64,000 bases of DNA from Chryseobacterium jejuense (GTDB lineage Bacteria > Bacteroidota > Bacteroidia > Flavobacteriales > Weeksellaceae). Every line of letters begins with the position of its first letter. The first letter of the stretch is position 1. Positions 32,947 to 42,026 of this stretch are shown here, piece after piece. Below the pieces are notes generated by a model that worked only from the letters and a program-made list of their open reading frames with translations, was not told where the DNA came from and made no database searches. The stretch covers positions 248,001 through 312,000 of the forward strand of contig NZ_FNEG01000001.1 of assembly GCF_900100075.1 (NCBI RefSeq), given 5' to 3'. The translations under genes and the position numbers were made by a program.

Positions 32947-33630
32947 ATGGACATTAAAAAGGAATTCAGAGATTTCTCTGTAAAACATTTAGGAAACAAC
33001 GGTTTGGCTACCGATCAGTATATGGGAATGTATGGCCCAACGAATTTAACTCCGTACATCATGGAGGAAAGAAGATTAAACGTTGCTCAAATGGACGTTT
33101 TTTCCCGTCTGATGATGGACAGAATTATCTTCCTTGGAACAGGAATTGACGATCAGGTAGCGAATATTGTTACAGCTCAGCTTTTATTCTTAGAAAGTGC
33201 AGATCCGTCTAAAGATATTCAGATCTATATCAACTCTCCTGGTGGTAGTGTATATGCAGGATTAGGTATCTATGACACAATGCAGATTATTAAACCGGAT
33301 GTAGCTACAATCTGTACTGGTATGGCTGCTTCAATGGGAGCTGTATTATTGGTTGCAGGAGAAAAAGGAAAGCGTTCTGCGCTTAAACACTCGAGAGTAA
33401 TGATTCACCAGCCTTCTGGAGGTGCTCAGGGAGTAGCTTCTGATATGGAGATCAACTTAAGAGAGATGTTGAAATTAAAGCAGGAGCTTTATGACATTAT
33501 CGCTCACCATTCAGGACAAACGTATGAGTGGGTAGAGAAATCTTCTGACAGAGATTACTGGATGACTTCTGAAGAAGCGAAAAGCTTCGGAATGGTAGAT
33601 GAGGTTCTTCAAAGAGCAGAAAAAAAATAA
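32947..33630 (+). CDS. clpP: ATP-dependent Clp protease proteolytic subunit
   Basis: A 227-residue ClpP serine peptidase that forms the proteolytic chamber used by ClpX or ClpA/C. The nucleophile is S129 in 'CTGMAASMGAVLL', H154 in 'SRVMIHQPSGG' is the base, and the Asp near residue 207 in 'SSDRDYWMT' completes the triad. A ~40-residue N-terminal extension rich in Gly/Met/Tyr comes before the ClpP fold and is probably a propeptide. It lies 111 bases after dnaG and has its own terminator. No clpX is next to it. Confidence 0.95.
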   Translation: MDIKKEFRDFSVKHLGNNGLATDQYMGMYGPTNLTPYIMEERRLNVAQMDVFSRLMMDRIIFLGTGIDDQVANIVTAQLLFLESADPSKDIQIYINSPGGSVYAGLGIYDTMQIIKPDVATICTGMAASMGAVLLVAGEKGKRSALKHSRVMIHQPSGGAQGVASDMEINLREMLKLKQELYDIIAHHSGQTYEWVEKSSDRDYWMTSEEAKSFGMVDEVLQRAEKK

Positions 33631-33651
33631 TTGATTTTGTATAATCATACT

Positions 33652-33684
33652 GAAAAACGCATCCGATTTGGATGCGTTTTTTGT
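33652..33684 (+). terminator. intrinsic terminator after clpP
   Basis: AAAACGCATCC-GATTT-GGATGCGTTTT stem with T-run. Confidence 0.9.
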
Positions 33685-33767
33685 TGGATACAAATGCCCG
33701 AATTATCTGTAAATGCATACGTTGCTAAATAAATATAACGAACAAAATCTCAATTGAAGACGTGATA

Positions 33768-33816
33768 TTCCCCTCCGGAGGGGTGTCAAAAATTCTTTGA
33801 ATTTTTGACGGGGTGG
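33768..33816 (+). repeat. dispersed palindromic repeat, copy 2
   Basis: TTCCCCTCCGGAGGGG, then TGTCAAAAATTC..TTGAATTTTTGACGGGGTGG. It contains two nested inverted repeats (CCCCTCC/GGAGGGG and GTCAAAAATTC/GAATTTTTGAC). Same block order as the copy at 6392-6445. Confidence 0.75.
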
Positions 33817-33820
33817 CTTA

Positions 33821-34936
33821 TTACTTCTTCACGACCTTATGAACAGTAGCCCCATTCTTAGTCTTAATCTCTACCCAATATATACCAGCATTTAAAGATT
33901 TAACATTGATCTTTGTTGTCTGAGAAGTCATTACTTTTTGTCCTAAAGATGAGTAAATATTGACTTCTTTGATATTCTCAGGAGTGTCAATCTGAATAAA
34001 ATCACTCGTTGGATTAGGAAAAATATGGAATGATGCTTTTTTATTTACCGAGGCAACAGACAATGTAGTATTACTTGCTTCAGTAGGAGTGAAAGGACTT
34101 CTGTCTCCAAAGCTTAATCCCAGCCATGTGTTGTTACTCAATTGGATTTGGCTCAAATCAGCCTTTTTTTGCCAACTTGAAAGATCTTTTCCTGTATATA
34201 ACTTCCAGCTTTCTGTTCCGGAGTTGTTTCCAGAGAACGTATTTAAAGACAAATTGGAAATCTGATTATTACTGGAAGTAAAATTGAAATAGGAAGCTTG
34301 AGATTGGATAAGCTGTAGAGCTTGTTCTGCTGTTATACTGCCATTATATTTAATTCCAAAAACAAAAGAGTTGGCATTGTTATTAGAATTATGGGTTCCA
34401 AAATCTACAACAACAAGACTTTTATTATTTCCTGTTCCCATCCAATTGGTAATTTGAGATGAGGTGTACCATTCAGAACTGTAGGCTGGTACCGGAGTTG
34501 ATGGTGGAGTATCACTGAAATCAAGACCATAAGTAATACCAAACCATAGCCCGTCTGTTAAAGCCGTATACCCTACACCATTATTTTGGTTGGACAAATT
34601 TTCGGCATTTGACCCGGTCCAGGTAATCCAGTAATCATCTGTACTTGGAGTATGGTGATTGTATTTGAAACTGTACAGAAATCCTGAAGGAATGTCAGCC
34701 TCTATTTTAGGTTCTGCAGCCATAATCGCATTGATCATGTCTTCCACCATTAAATTATCACCATCAAAACGATAACCCCAAGCATAAGATCTTGGCGTAT
34801 TGTTGTCATTAAAATCGGCAATGAAATAAGCCTTTTTAGAACCGGTTCCTACCCAAAACTTAATGTCGTTTTCTGTGAATTGGGCAAAGAATAACTGCGT
34901 ACAAAGCAGTAAGAAAAAAAAATAGATTTTTCTCAT
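33821..34936 (-). CDS. T9SS-secreted two-repeat protein under cobalamin riboswitch
   Basis: A 371-residue protein with signal peptide (1-18, before Q19) and a type A T9SS sorting domain at the C-terminus (~300-371: 'FHIFPNPTSDFI', 'GIYWVEIKT', final 'KVVKK'). Between them are two tandem repeats of ~130 residues, each with the order W-(V/M)-G-T-G-x-x-K, then (V/I)-x-D-F, S-(Y/F)-x-x-G-x-(R/K)-(F/Y)-(D/N)-G, W/Y-T-G, and W-(F/L)-G-(I/L)-(T/S)-(Y/F)-G. I do not recognise the domain. A cobalamin riboswitch lies just upstream with no other gene between, so expression should fall when B12 is plentiful. A corrinoid-capture role at the cell surface is an inference from this. Confidence 0.82.
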   Translation of the reverse strand: MRKIYFFFLLLCTQLFFAQFTENDIKFWVGTGSKKAYFIADFNDNNTPRSYAWGYRFDGDNLMVEDMINAIMAAEPKIEADIPSGFLYSFKYNHHTPSTDDYWITWTGSNAENLSNQNNGVGYTALTDGLWFGITYGLDFSDTPPSTPVPAYSSEWYTSSQITNWMGTGNNKSLVVVDFGTHNSNNNANSFVFGIKYNGSITAEQALQLIQSQASYFNFTSSNNQISNLSLNTFSGNNSGTESWKLYTGKDLSSWQKKADLSQIQLSNNTWLGLSFGDRSPFTPTEASNTTLSVASVNKKASFHIFPNPTSDFIQIDTPENIKEVNIYSSLGQKVMTSQTTKINVKSLNAGIYWVEIKTKNGATVHKVVKK

Positions 34937-35011
34937 GATATAATTAAATTAAAGTTTTATTCCCGAAACTTATGTATTGACAGGCTTATCTCTAATCCTG
35001 AAATTTAAAGG

Positions 35012-35178
35012 GTGTTTAAGGCAGGTCTCCTGGCTCGCATCCTATAGCCAACCTTCCCGGATGTTGATCCAGTGGTGTATCATAGCTATAGGTAAAACAG
35101 CTTACAGTTGCGGGTACAGCTCAAGATTTGAATGATATTCTCACTTGATTCCCTATTGTGAACAGTGTTCAACCTTAA
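35012..35178 (-). promoter_or_regulatory. cobalamin riboswitch
   Basis: Read on the minus strand the hallmark blocks appear in order: CACAATAGGGAATCAAG, GAGCTGTACCCGCAACTGTAAG (the B12-box-linked core, quoted here as two adjoining parts GAGCTGTACCC and GCAACTGTAAG), and AGCCAGGAGACCTGCC as the B12 box. Spacing fits the cobalamin riboswitch family. It ends about 75 bases before the ATG of the two-repeat T9SS gene. Riboswitches of this class usually shut off B12 uptake and synthesis genes on binding adenosylcobalamin. Confidence 0.93.
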
Positions 35179-35450
35179 AAACGGTGCAAATATATCATAT
35201 AATTTTTTGATGCCTATTTTGTGAATTATATGGCAGATTATAGCATTTGTTGAGGGTAAATTGAGTTTTGTGATCATTGATTTTGTTGATTGATAATGAA
35301 TTGGAGGTTTAGTTTTTATTTTCAGAGTGAAACAAGGGATTTTATTGTTTATATTGAATTCATCTCAAGGTTCTATTGTTAAAATACAATTATCATTGCA
35401 TTCAAGATTAGTTTATAATCAATTTATACTTTCGCGCCATAAAAGTTAAT

Positions 35451-36719
35451 ATGAAAAAGTTATTATTATCTGCTTTGGTGATGTCTGTAGTATGGTCATG
35501 CAGCAAAGACGATGACAACAATACAAATAATCAGGATATTAATTACTCTAAACTTCCTCAGGAGTTTCCTTTTACAACACTGGCAACAGTGAACGGAGTG
35601 GATGTAATTAATGGTGGATTCGGTTCTGGTGCTGCGGCTCACCCAACAAGAAAAGGAGAGTTTTATGTCATTACAGACCGTGGTCCAAATACCGATTATA
35701 AGAGCGGAAAGAAGTTTTTAGCCCCTAATTTTACACCTACTATTATGCATTTTAAAATTAATGCAGAAGGAAAAGTAGAGGTTATTAAATATATTAAACT
35801 TAAAAATCCATCCGGACAGCCTATTACAGGACTTCCAAATCCTGCTGGAATGGGAAGTACAGGTGAAGTGGCTTATGATGCAGCAGGAAATGAACTGGGT
35901 ACGGATAAATATGGTTTAGACAGTGAAAGTGTTGTGGCAGCACCAGATGGTACATTCTGGGTTTCCGATGAATACGGACCCCATATTGTTCATTACAATG
36001 CCGATGGAGTAGAGATGGAAAGAATAAGTCCGATGGGTGTAAATACAGGAACTAGAAAATTACCTGCTGTTTTAGCGAAAAGAAGAGCGAACAGAGGAAT
36101 GGAAGGACTTTGTATGAGTCCAGATGGAAAAACATTGGTAGGAACAATGCAGTCAATGATGTTTGTTCCATCAAAAGCACTGGCAACCAATGCAACTTTA
36201 ACGAGAATTGTAACTTTTGATATTAATACAGGGCAAACGAAACAATATCTGTATAAACAAGATGGTGGAGCTTCTGATTCAGTTTGTGACATTACAGCAT
36301 TAGGGAATAATGAATTCCTTGTGATTGAAAGAGATGGTAATTTCGGGACGCAGGGTGGAATTAAAAAAGTGTACAGAATTAACCTAAGCGATGCAACAGA
36401 CGTAAATGGAACCGACCTTGCAGCCGTAGATGGAATGAAAGTAAACGGAAAAGCTTTGGAACAGTGTACCTGGGATGAGCTTACCACCGCAGGAATTAAA
36501 CCTGTTTCTAAAAAATTAGCCGTAGACTTGGTTGCAAAATTAGGCTATGAACATGATAAGTTTGAAGGAATTGTTTATTTGGGAAATAATAAACTGGCTG
36601 TATTTAATGATGATGACTTTGGAGTAGTAGATGACGGAGCCGGAAACCCTAAAGCTAAAATCCTTCCTAAAACAGGGAAGGTTGACAAAGGAACTATGTA
36701 TATAGTCGATATTCAATAA
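35451..36719 (+). CDS. esterase-like phytase-family lipoprotein
   Basis: A 422-residue lipoprotein with lipobox V-W-S-C17 followed by S-K-D-D-D, a good match to the K-(D/E)2 lipoprotein surface-export signal, so it is probably displayed on the cell surface. The mature part is the 'esterase-like activity of phytase' fold, a beta-propeller: 'HPTRKGEFYVITDRGPNT' near 65, 'DSESVVAAPDGTFWVSDEYG' near 160, 'NRGMEGLCMSPDGKTLVGTM' near 210 and 'FLVIERDGN' near 290. These repeats are propeller blades. Likely a phosphoester or ester hydrolase on outside substrates, but the activity is unproven. Flanked by a terminator, monocistronic. Confidence 0.85.
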   Translation: MKKLLLSALVMSVVWSCSKDDDNNTNNQDINYSKLPQEFPFTTLATVNGVDVINGGFGSGAAAHPTRKGEFYVITDRGPNTDYKSGKKFLAPNFTPTIMHFKINAEGKVEVIKYIKLKNPSGQPITGLPNPAGMGSTGEVAYDAAGNELGTDKYGLDSESVVAAPDGTFWVSDEYGPHIVHYNADGVEMERISPMGVNTGTRKLPAVLAKRRANRGMEGLCMSPDGKTLVGTMQSMMFVPSKALATNATLTRIVTFDINTGQTKQYLYKQDGGASDSVCDITALGNNEFLVIERDGNFGTQGGIKKVYRINLSDATDVNGTDLAAVDGMKVNGKALEQCTWDELTTAGIKPVSKKLAVDLVAKLGYEHDKFEGIVYLGNNKLAVFNDDDFGVVDDGAGNPKAKILPKTGKVDKGTMYIVDIQ

Positions 36720-36735
36720 TTAGATTTTTTTAACG

Positions 36736-36767
36736 GAAAACGGCGGAATTTATTCCGCCGTTTTTTA
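36736..36767 (+). terminator. intrinsic terminator after phytase-like gene
   Basis: AACGGCGGAA-TTTA-TTCCGCCGTT perfect 10-bp stem with six T. Confidence 0.92.
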
Positions 36768-36829
36768 TTATCATGGGTCTGAGTAGGAAAATAAAAGATT
36801 TTTAAAAGAATGAATATTACTTTTGCCTA

Positions 36830-37645
36830 CTATTTTATCCAAACTTTACTGTTTTTAAAATCAATTGTAAAAATATAGTTGCACAAAGTTTCAAAATTGA
36901 GTACACCATCATAAATAATATCTCGCGTAAATGATTTTGAGATCAATACTTTTTCCCCGATAACAAATTGAGTTTCAGAGTTCATATTATCTTTATCTTT
37001 TGAGAGTTTCCACGTTGCAGCAGTCTCTGTAGATAACAGCAAAGGTCCACTGTTTCCAGAATCAAAAAGAAACCAGTACGATTGATTGTCTTTTGGAATA
37101 TTCAAAAAGATATTTAGCTCAGTAGCGTCTAATCCGTTGGCAAATCTACTGGTAACAAGACTTTTTCCACGTATTGCTTTTTGAGATGACGATTTACTCT
37201 CTACAATAATGGTATTTTTAGAAAGGTTGAGCGTTAGAATATGGTCCGCAAAAGATTTCAGAGAAATAACACCATCTAGTTTTGGAAATTCTTTCGGCAA
37301 AATAGACATGATATTAAAAACAGCAACTGCTGGATGGAATATTTTTGTGGAACCTATAGTCATTGAAATACGATCTGATCTTTGAGCTTTAATCATCTCT
37401 CCACTCATTCTAAATCCGGTTGCCTTTCCGTAGATTTTTTTATTAAAATGCGTTGCTATTTCAGGAGAAATAATAGTTTCTGCTCCACCGGTGTCAAATA
37501 GGAAATTATATTTTTTTCCTTCAATAACCACCTCTATGGTTTTCATGTTTTCAATATAAGGTTTCAGCCTTATGGTGTCTTGTCCAAATCCCAATAGGCT
37601 TGCTCCTAAGGATAATAAACTGAAAAGCATTTTCTTTGTTTTCAT
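36830..37645 (-). CDS. retropepsin-like aspartyl protease, secreted
   Basis: A 271-residue protein with a signal peptide (1-21, before Q22). Two aspartyl motifs are visible: D51-T-G-G in 'FLFDTGGAETIIS' and D195-S-G-N in 'WFLFDSGNSGPLLL'. The duplication suggests a single chain with two lobes, like pepsins and unlike the usual homodimeric one-motif retropepsins. It should work in the periplasm or outside. A membrane AraC-type regulator gene is 117 bases upstream on the same strand, so the two may be linked. Confidence 0.8.
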   Translation of the reverse strand: MKTKKMLFSLLSLGASLLGFGQDTIRLKPYIENMKTIEVVIEGKKYNFLFDTGGAETIISPEIATHFNKKIYGKATGFRMSGEMIKAQRSDRISMTIGSTKIFHPAVAVFNIMSILPKEFPKLDGVISLKSFADHILTLNLSKNTIIVESKSSSQKAIRGKSLVTSRFANGLDATELNIFLNIPKDNQSYWFLFDSGNSGPLLLSTETAATWKLSKDKDNMNSETQFVIGEKVLISKSFTRDIIYDGVLNFETLCNYIFTIDFKNSKVWIK

Positions 37646-37762
37646 AATTCTTTTTTGTTTTTATAAGTGAGACAAAATAGTCTCTGTTTTATAGCAGACA
37701 AATTTGAATTATTATCTTCCGAAAAGCGACCGATTTTAAAAAGTCGAACCAAATAAAAGAAG

Positions 37763-38917
37763 TTAATTGGTTTTGTAAAAGGTATTCCTGTATTCTGTAG
37801 GGGTTAAAGCAGTATGTTTTTTAAAAGCAGTATTAAATGATGATTTTGAATTGAATCCCACCTGGTATAAAATTTCTAAGACTGTACAATCTTTTTTAGA
37901 ATGATTGGTTAATAATTCCATTGCATTTTCGATACGGTATTTATTTACAAAATCAAAAAAATGCTGATTCATATTAGAATTTATTAAAATGGATAATTCC
38001 CGACTGGGCATATTCATTTGTGCTGCGAGGTTTTGTACCGTAAGAGCTGGATCTAAATACGGTTTTTCTTCTGTCATATATTTCTTCAGCAGCTCGAGTT
38101 GGATAGTAATATTTTCATCTGGATTTTGTTGGTTTTCTGATTTAGTTTTTGGCAGCGTTTCATTATTAAAATCATGTATTAATTGTAACTGCGTATCAAC
38201 TCCTCTGAAAAATTCAGGATATTTTAATGCTTTTAAAACAAACCAGCTAGTAACAATTAATGCAATAATTTCCAAAAAACTGTTAATAAAAATCAGCAGC
38301 TGGTGATTGTCGGTATATCTCAATATATTTTTAAAGGTTGCAAAATAATGAACAACCATAAAAAGCAAGGTCATTTGAAACAACCATTTATAAACTAAGT
38401 TGGTAGAATAAGATTGATTTTCCAGATAAATATTTCTTGCTTTTTTCAAAACCATAAGAATGACAATAGTGTACATCAAATATTGGATTTCTATCAAATA
38501 TTGGAAGACGATCATTTCACTAGTCTCATGATGATGTTGTAGGAGATATTTTTTTTCAATACCCTCTGTATAATATATTCTTGAAACCAATATGAGGGTA
38601 ATGATGACAAAAGGGATGATATGAAACAAATGCTTTCTTTTTAATCGAAAGTCTTCATAGCAAAGTGATAAGACATACAGATAGAATAGAGGAATATTGA
38701 ATAAAATGAGAGTCCATCTGAAAATCTCTAAATTGGGGTAAGTACTAATGATGGGTTCTGAAATAAAAATTCCACTTGCATCAACAGCTGTGAAAAAAAG
38801 GTATCCTGCAAAAAGCTGATTGGAAAGCTTTTTATTGGATTTTAAGGTCAATAAAAATAAAATAAGAAGGAACAGTATAAAAACAGATATGGTGGCGATC
38901 GTTTTTAAAAAATCCAT
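37763..38917 (-). CDS. membrane-anchored AraC family transcriptional regulator
   Basis: A 384-residue protein with about seven N-terminal membrane helices (~5-240) and a C-terminal AraC helix-turn-helix domain (~275-380, 'ILYQVGFNSKSSFNTAFKKH' then 'TALTPTEYR'). This layout is common in Bacteroidota and would sense a membrane or lipid-soluble signal. The second helix-turn-helix ('VGFNSKSSFNTAFKK') is well conserved. Its target is unknown; the retropepsin-like gene directly downstream is the best guess. Confidence 0.88.
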   Translation of the reverse strand: MDFLKTIATISVFILFLLILFLLTLKSNKKLSNQLFAGYLFFTAVDASGIFISEPIISTYPNLEIFRWTLILFNIPLFYLYVLSLCYEDFRLKRKHLFHIIPFVIITLILVSRIYYTEGIEKKYLLQHHHETSEMIVFQYLIEIQYLMYTIVILMVLKKARNIYLENQSYSTNLVYKWLFQMTLLFMVVHYFATFKNILRYTDNHQLLIFINSFLEIIALIVTSWFVLKALKYPEFFRGVDTQLQLIHDFNNETLPKTKSENQQNPDENITIQLELLKKYMTEEKPYLDPALTVQNLAAQMNMPSRELSILINSNMNQHFFDFVNKYRIENAMELLTNHSKKDCTVLEILYQVGFNSKSSFNTAFKKHTALTPTEYRNTFYKTN

Positions 38918-38991
38918 TTAAGTAATTTTAAGAGACATATTTTGGAAAATAAAACCTTCGGAATCTACTATACTAATAAGATCAGAGGCTG

Positions 38992-39020
38992 TGAAAAAGG
39001 GCATCAAAGATGCCCCTTTA
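38992..39020 (-). terminator. intrinsic terminator after tpiA
   Basis: GGGCATC-AAA-GATGCCC stem; the minus strand has five T after it. Lies 22-50 bases past the tpiA stop. Confidence 0.85.
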
Positions 39021-39041
39021 TTGATAATTTTTTTTTTTATT

Positions 39042-39800
39042 TTAATTGAAACCCTCAATAATCTTAGAGAAATCCTCTAATTTCAAAGCAGCACCTCCAA
39101 TCAGACCACCGTCAATATCCGGCTGAGAGAAAATTTCTTTCGCATTATCCGGCTTCACAGAACCTCCGTAAAGGATAGAAACCTCATCAGCTACTTCCTG
39201 ACCGTATTTAGCAGCAATAATGCTTCTGATGTGTGCGTGAATTTCCTGAGCCTGCTCAGGGGTTGCTGTTTCTCCTGTTCCAATAGCCCAAACCGGTTCG
39301 TAAGCGATTACTACTTTTTTGATCTCTTCAGCAGAAAGCGTGAAAAGAGCTACTTCGGTTTGGTTTTTAACGACTTCAAAGTGCTGTCCTGCTTTTCTCT
39401 GCTCAAGAGTTTCTCCGTTGCAATAGACAGGAATAAGACCTTTGTCAAGAGCCAATTTGATTTTTCTGTTACAGTGAGAATCTGTTTCACCATGGTATTG
39501 TCTTCTTTCAGAGTGCCCTATTAATGAACCTGTTGCATCGATAGATTCTAACATGTCAGCGGAGATTTCTCCTGTGTAGGCACCGCTTTCGTGTTCGCTC
39601 ATATCCTGAGAGAATACTCCGATTTCATCCTTTTCAAAGATGTCTTTTGCCATCATTAAGTATAAAGATGGTGGAGCGATCCAAACCTCACAGTTGGTTG
39701 CATTATTGTTTTTATAGCTTAGTAACTGAATCATCAATTGTTGTGCATCAATTACATTTTTGTTCATTTTCCAGTTGCCTGCAACTATTTTTCTTCTCAT
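39042..39800 (-). CDS. tpiA: triose-phosphate isomerase
   Basis: A 252-residue TIM-barrel enzyme that interconverts dihydroxyacetone phosphate and glyceraldehyde 3-phosphate in glycolysis. It starts 'MRRKIVAGNWKMNK' with the active-site N9 and K11; 'LIGHSERR' holds the catalytic His, 'AYEPVWAIGTGETATPEQ' the catalytic Glu and flexible loop 6, and 'ILYGGSVKPDN' the phosphate-binding loop. Length is standard. It is at the 3' end of a minus-strand run from DUF1599, with oligopeptidase B upstream. Confidence 0.97.
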   Translation of the reverse strand: MRRKIVAGNWKMNKNVIDAQQLMIQLLSYKNNNATNCEVWIAPPSLYLMMAKDIFEKDEIGVFSQDMSEHESGAYTGEISADMLESIDATGSLIGHSERRQYHGETDSHCNRKIKLALDKGLIPVYCNGETLEQRKAGQHFEVVKNQTEVALFTLSAEEIKKVVIAYEPVWAIGTGETATPEQAQEIHAHIRSIIAAKYGQEVADEVSILYGGSVKPDNAKEIFSQPDIDGGLIGGAALKLEDFSKIIEGFN

Positions 39801-39877
39801 AAGATTTATATTGATTTATTTTACTTTTTAATTAATCTCGTTTTACATCTGCGTTATCTGCAAAATCTGCGAGAGCT

Positions 39878-42004
39878 TTATTTATTAATTCCTTCTAATT
39901 TAAACATGAAAGCATACACTAACGCAATATCCTTCAGATAATCAAATCTTCCGGAAGCCCCGCCATGACCATAGGCCATATCTGTTTTTAATAATAAAAC
40001 ATTTTTATCAGTTTTCATATCTCTCAATTTGGCTACCCATTTTGCAGGTTCAAAATACTGTACCTGAGAATCGTGAAGACCTGTTGTTACCAATAAATTC
40101 GGATAGTTTTTCTTTTCGATATTTTCGTATGGAGAGTAAGATTTCATGTAGAAATAAGCCTCTTTGTTGTTAGGGTTACCCCATTCGTCATATTCGTTGG
40201 TTGTCAAAGGGATACTTGTATCAAGCATGGTATTCACAACATCTACGAAAGGGACCTGTGAAATAACACCATTCCAAAGACTAGGGCTCATATTGGCCAC
40301 AGCTCCCATTAATAGCCCTCCGGCACTTCCTCCCTGAGCATATAAATGTTTTGGAGAGGTATATTTTTCTTTCACCAGGTATTCTCCGGAATCAATGAAA
40401 TCGGTAAATGTGTTTTTCTTTTTCATCATTTTCCCATCTTCATACCATTGTCTCCCCATTTCCTGACCTCCGCGGATGTGTGCAATCGCATACGCAAAAC
40501 CTCTGTCTAAAAGACTCAATCTATTGCTGTTGAAAGTAGCATCCATAGAACTTCCGTAGGAACCATAAGCATACAGTAATAAAGGATTTTTTCCATCTTT
40601 TTTGAACCCTTTTCTATAAACAATGGAAATCGGAATCTTAGTTCCATCTTTTGCAGTGGCAAAAAGCCTTTCAGTAGTATAATTTTCTTTATTATAGCCC
40701 CCTAAAACTTCCTGTTGCTTCAGAAGTGTTCTTTTTCCAGTCTTAAGATCCTGTTCGTATTGGGAGCCTGGTGTAATCATAGAGGTATAACCAAAACGGA
40801 AATTATCTGTATTATATTCAGGGTTTCCAGATGGATAAACGGTATAAGTGGCTTCATCAAATTTAAGAAACTCTTTTTTGCCTGTTTTTCTGTCATAGAT
40901 TACCAACTGGGAAAGCCCATTTTGTCTCTCGCTGAAAACAAGGTAATTCTTAAACTCGGAGATTCCTTCCATTAGAACTTCTTTTCTGTGTGGAATAAAA
41001 TCTTTCCAGTTTTCAATGCCTGTTTGGGTTAAAGGAGTTTCTACAACCTTAAAATTAAGAGCATCTTTATTGGTGGTGATTAAAAATTTATCATCCAGTG
41101 GAGTAACATCATACAGAACATCTTTAATTCTGGGCTGAAAAACTTTAAAAGCTCCGTTGGGATCACTGGCATCAAGATATCTGGTTTCAGAAGAGGTTGT
41201 TGCCTGCGAGGAGATCATAATGAATTTCTGATTCTTGGATTTTCCTACACCAATATAATTGGTTTTATCCTTTTCTTCATATACCATGACATCCTTTGAA
41301 GCATCTGTTCCTAAAGTATGTCTGAAAATTTTCTCCGTTAAAAGAGTTTCAGGGTTTTTGGAAGTATAAAAGATCGTTTTATTATCATTCGCCCATACAG
41401 CAGATCCTGTGGTATTTTTAATACCCAAGTCTATGGTTTTTCCTGTTGAAAGATCTTTTAGGAATAATTTATATTGTCTTCGTGAAACATCATCCACCCC
41501 ATAAATCATTTTTGCATTATCCGGACTGATACTGAAACCGGAAGCAGCATAGTAAGGATGACCTTCCGCCAGTTTGTCTATATCCAAAAGAATCTCTTCC
41601 GGAGCAGTAATGCTGCCTTTTTTTCTACAGTATTTAAAATATTGTTTTCCCGCTTCTGTACGGGTGTAATAATAATATCCGTTTTTGAAAACCGGGACAG
41701 ACTCATCTTTTTCTTTGATTCTGGCCTTCATTTCCTGGAAAAGTTTCTCTCTGAAAGGTTCAGTATCTTTCATCATGCCTTCCCAATAGGTGTTTTCAGC
41801 CTTCAAATACTCAACAACTTTGGTAGAATCTTTTCCTTTTTTAAAATAATCGATCATCCAATAGTAAGGATCATTGACCTTATCACCATGGATTTCTCTG
41901 ATGTGTTCCTGCTTTTCTGCAACAGGAGCTTTCAGATCCGGAAATTTCTGAGATTGAAATGTGGATGCACTCATTACTAATAATCCTAGATAAATTTTTT
42001 TCAT
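39878..42004 (-). CDS. ptrB: oligopeptidase B-like S9 peptidase, secreted
   Basis: A 708-residue prolyl-oligopeptidase family enzyme with a signal peptide (1-19), so it is periplasmic, unlike the cytosolic E. coli PtrB. An N-terminal seven-blade propeller (~80-420) precedes the hydrolase domain. The nucleophile is in 'YAQGGSAGGLLMGAVANM', Asp in 'VTTGLHDSQVQYFEP' and His in 'AYGHGGASGRFDY'. Oligopeptidase B cuts short peptides after Arg or Lys; that specificity is inferred from 'REIHGDKVNDPYYWM' and the 'ENTYWEG' start. It lies 23 bases before the TerB-like gene's end, likely in the same transcript. Confidence 0.88.
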   Translation of the reverse strand: MKKIYLGLLVMSASTFQSQKFPDLKAPVAEKQEHIREIHGDKVNDPYYWMIDYFKKGKDSTKVVEYLKAENTYWEGMMKDTEPFREKLFQEMKARIKEKDESVPVFKNGYYYYTRTEAGKQYFKYCRKKGSITAPEEILLDIDKLAEGHPYYAASGFSISPDNAKMIYGVDDVSRRQYKLFLKDLSTGKTIDLGIKNTTGSAVWANDNKTIFYTSKNPETLLTEKIFRHTLGTDASKDVMVYEEKDKTNYIGVGKSKNQKFIMISSQATTSSETRYLDASDPNGAFKVFQPRIKDVLYDVTPLDDKFLITTNKDALNFKVVETPLTQTGIENWKDFIPHRKEVLMEGISEFKNYLVFSERQNGLSQLVIYDRKTGKKEFLKFDEATYTVYPSGNPEYNTDNFRFGYTSMITPGSQYEQDLKTGKRTLLKQQEVLGGYNKENYTTERLFATAKDGTKIPISIVYRKGFKKDGKNPLLLYAYGSYGSSMDATFNSNRLSLLDRGFAYAIAHIRGGQEMGRQWYEDGKMMKKKNTFTDFIDSGEYLVKEKYTSPKHLYAQGGSAGGLLMGAVANMSPSLWNGVISQVPFVDVVNTMLDTSIPLTTNEYDEWGNPNNKEAYFYMKSYSPYENIEKKNYPNLLVTTGLHDSQVQYFEPAKWVAKLRDMKTDKNVLLLKTDMAYGHGGASGRFDYLKDIALVYAFMFKLEGINK

Positions 42005-42026
42005 GGTTTTTTGCTTTTGAAGAAGG

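Noticed and set aside
35086..35277. 63-codon minus-strand frame overlapping the cobalamin riboswitch
   Set aside because: The bases are explained by the conserved riboswitch core; no protein family seen.
35993..36487. 164-codon minus-strand frame within the phytase-like gene
   Set aside because: Antisense shadow of a clear lipoprotein gene.
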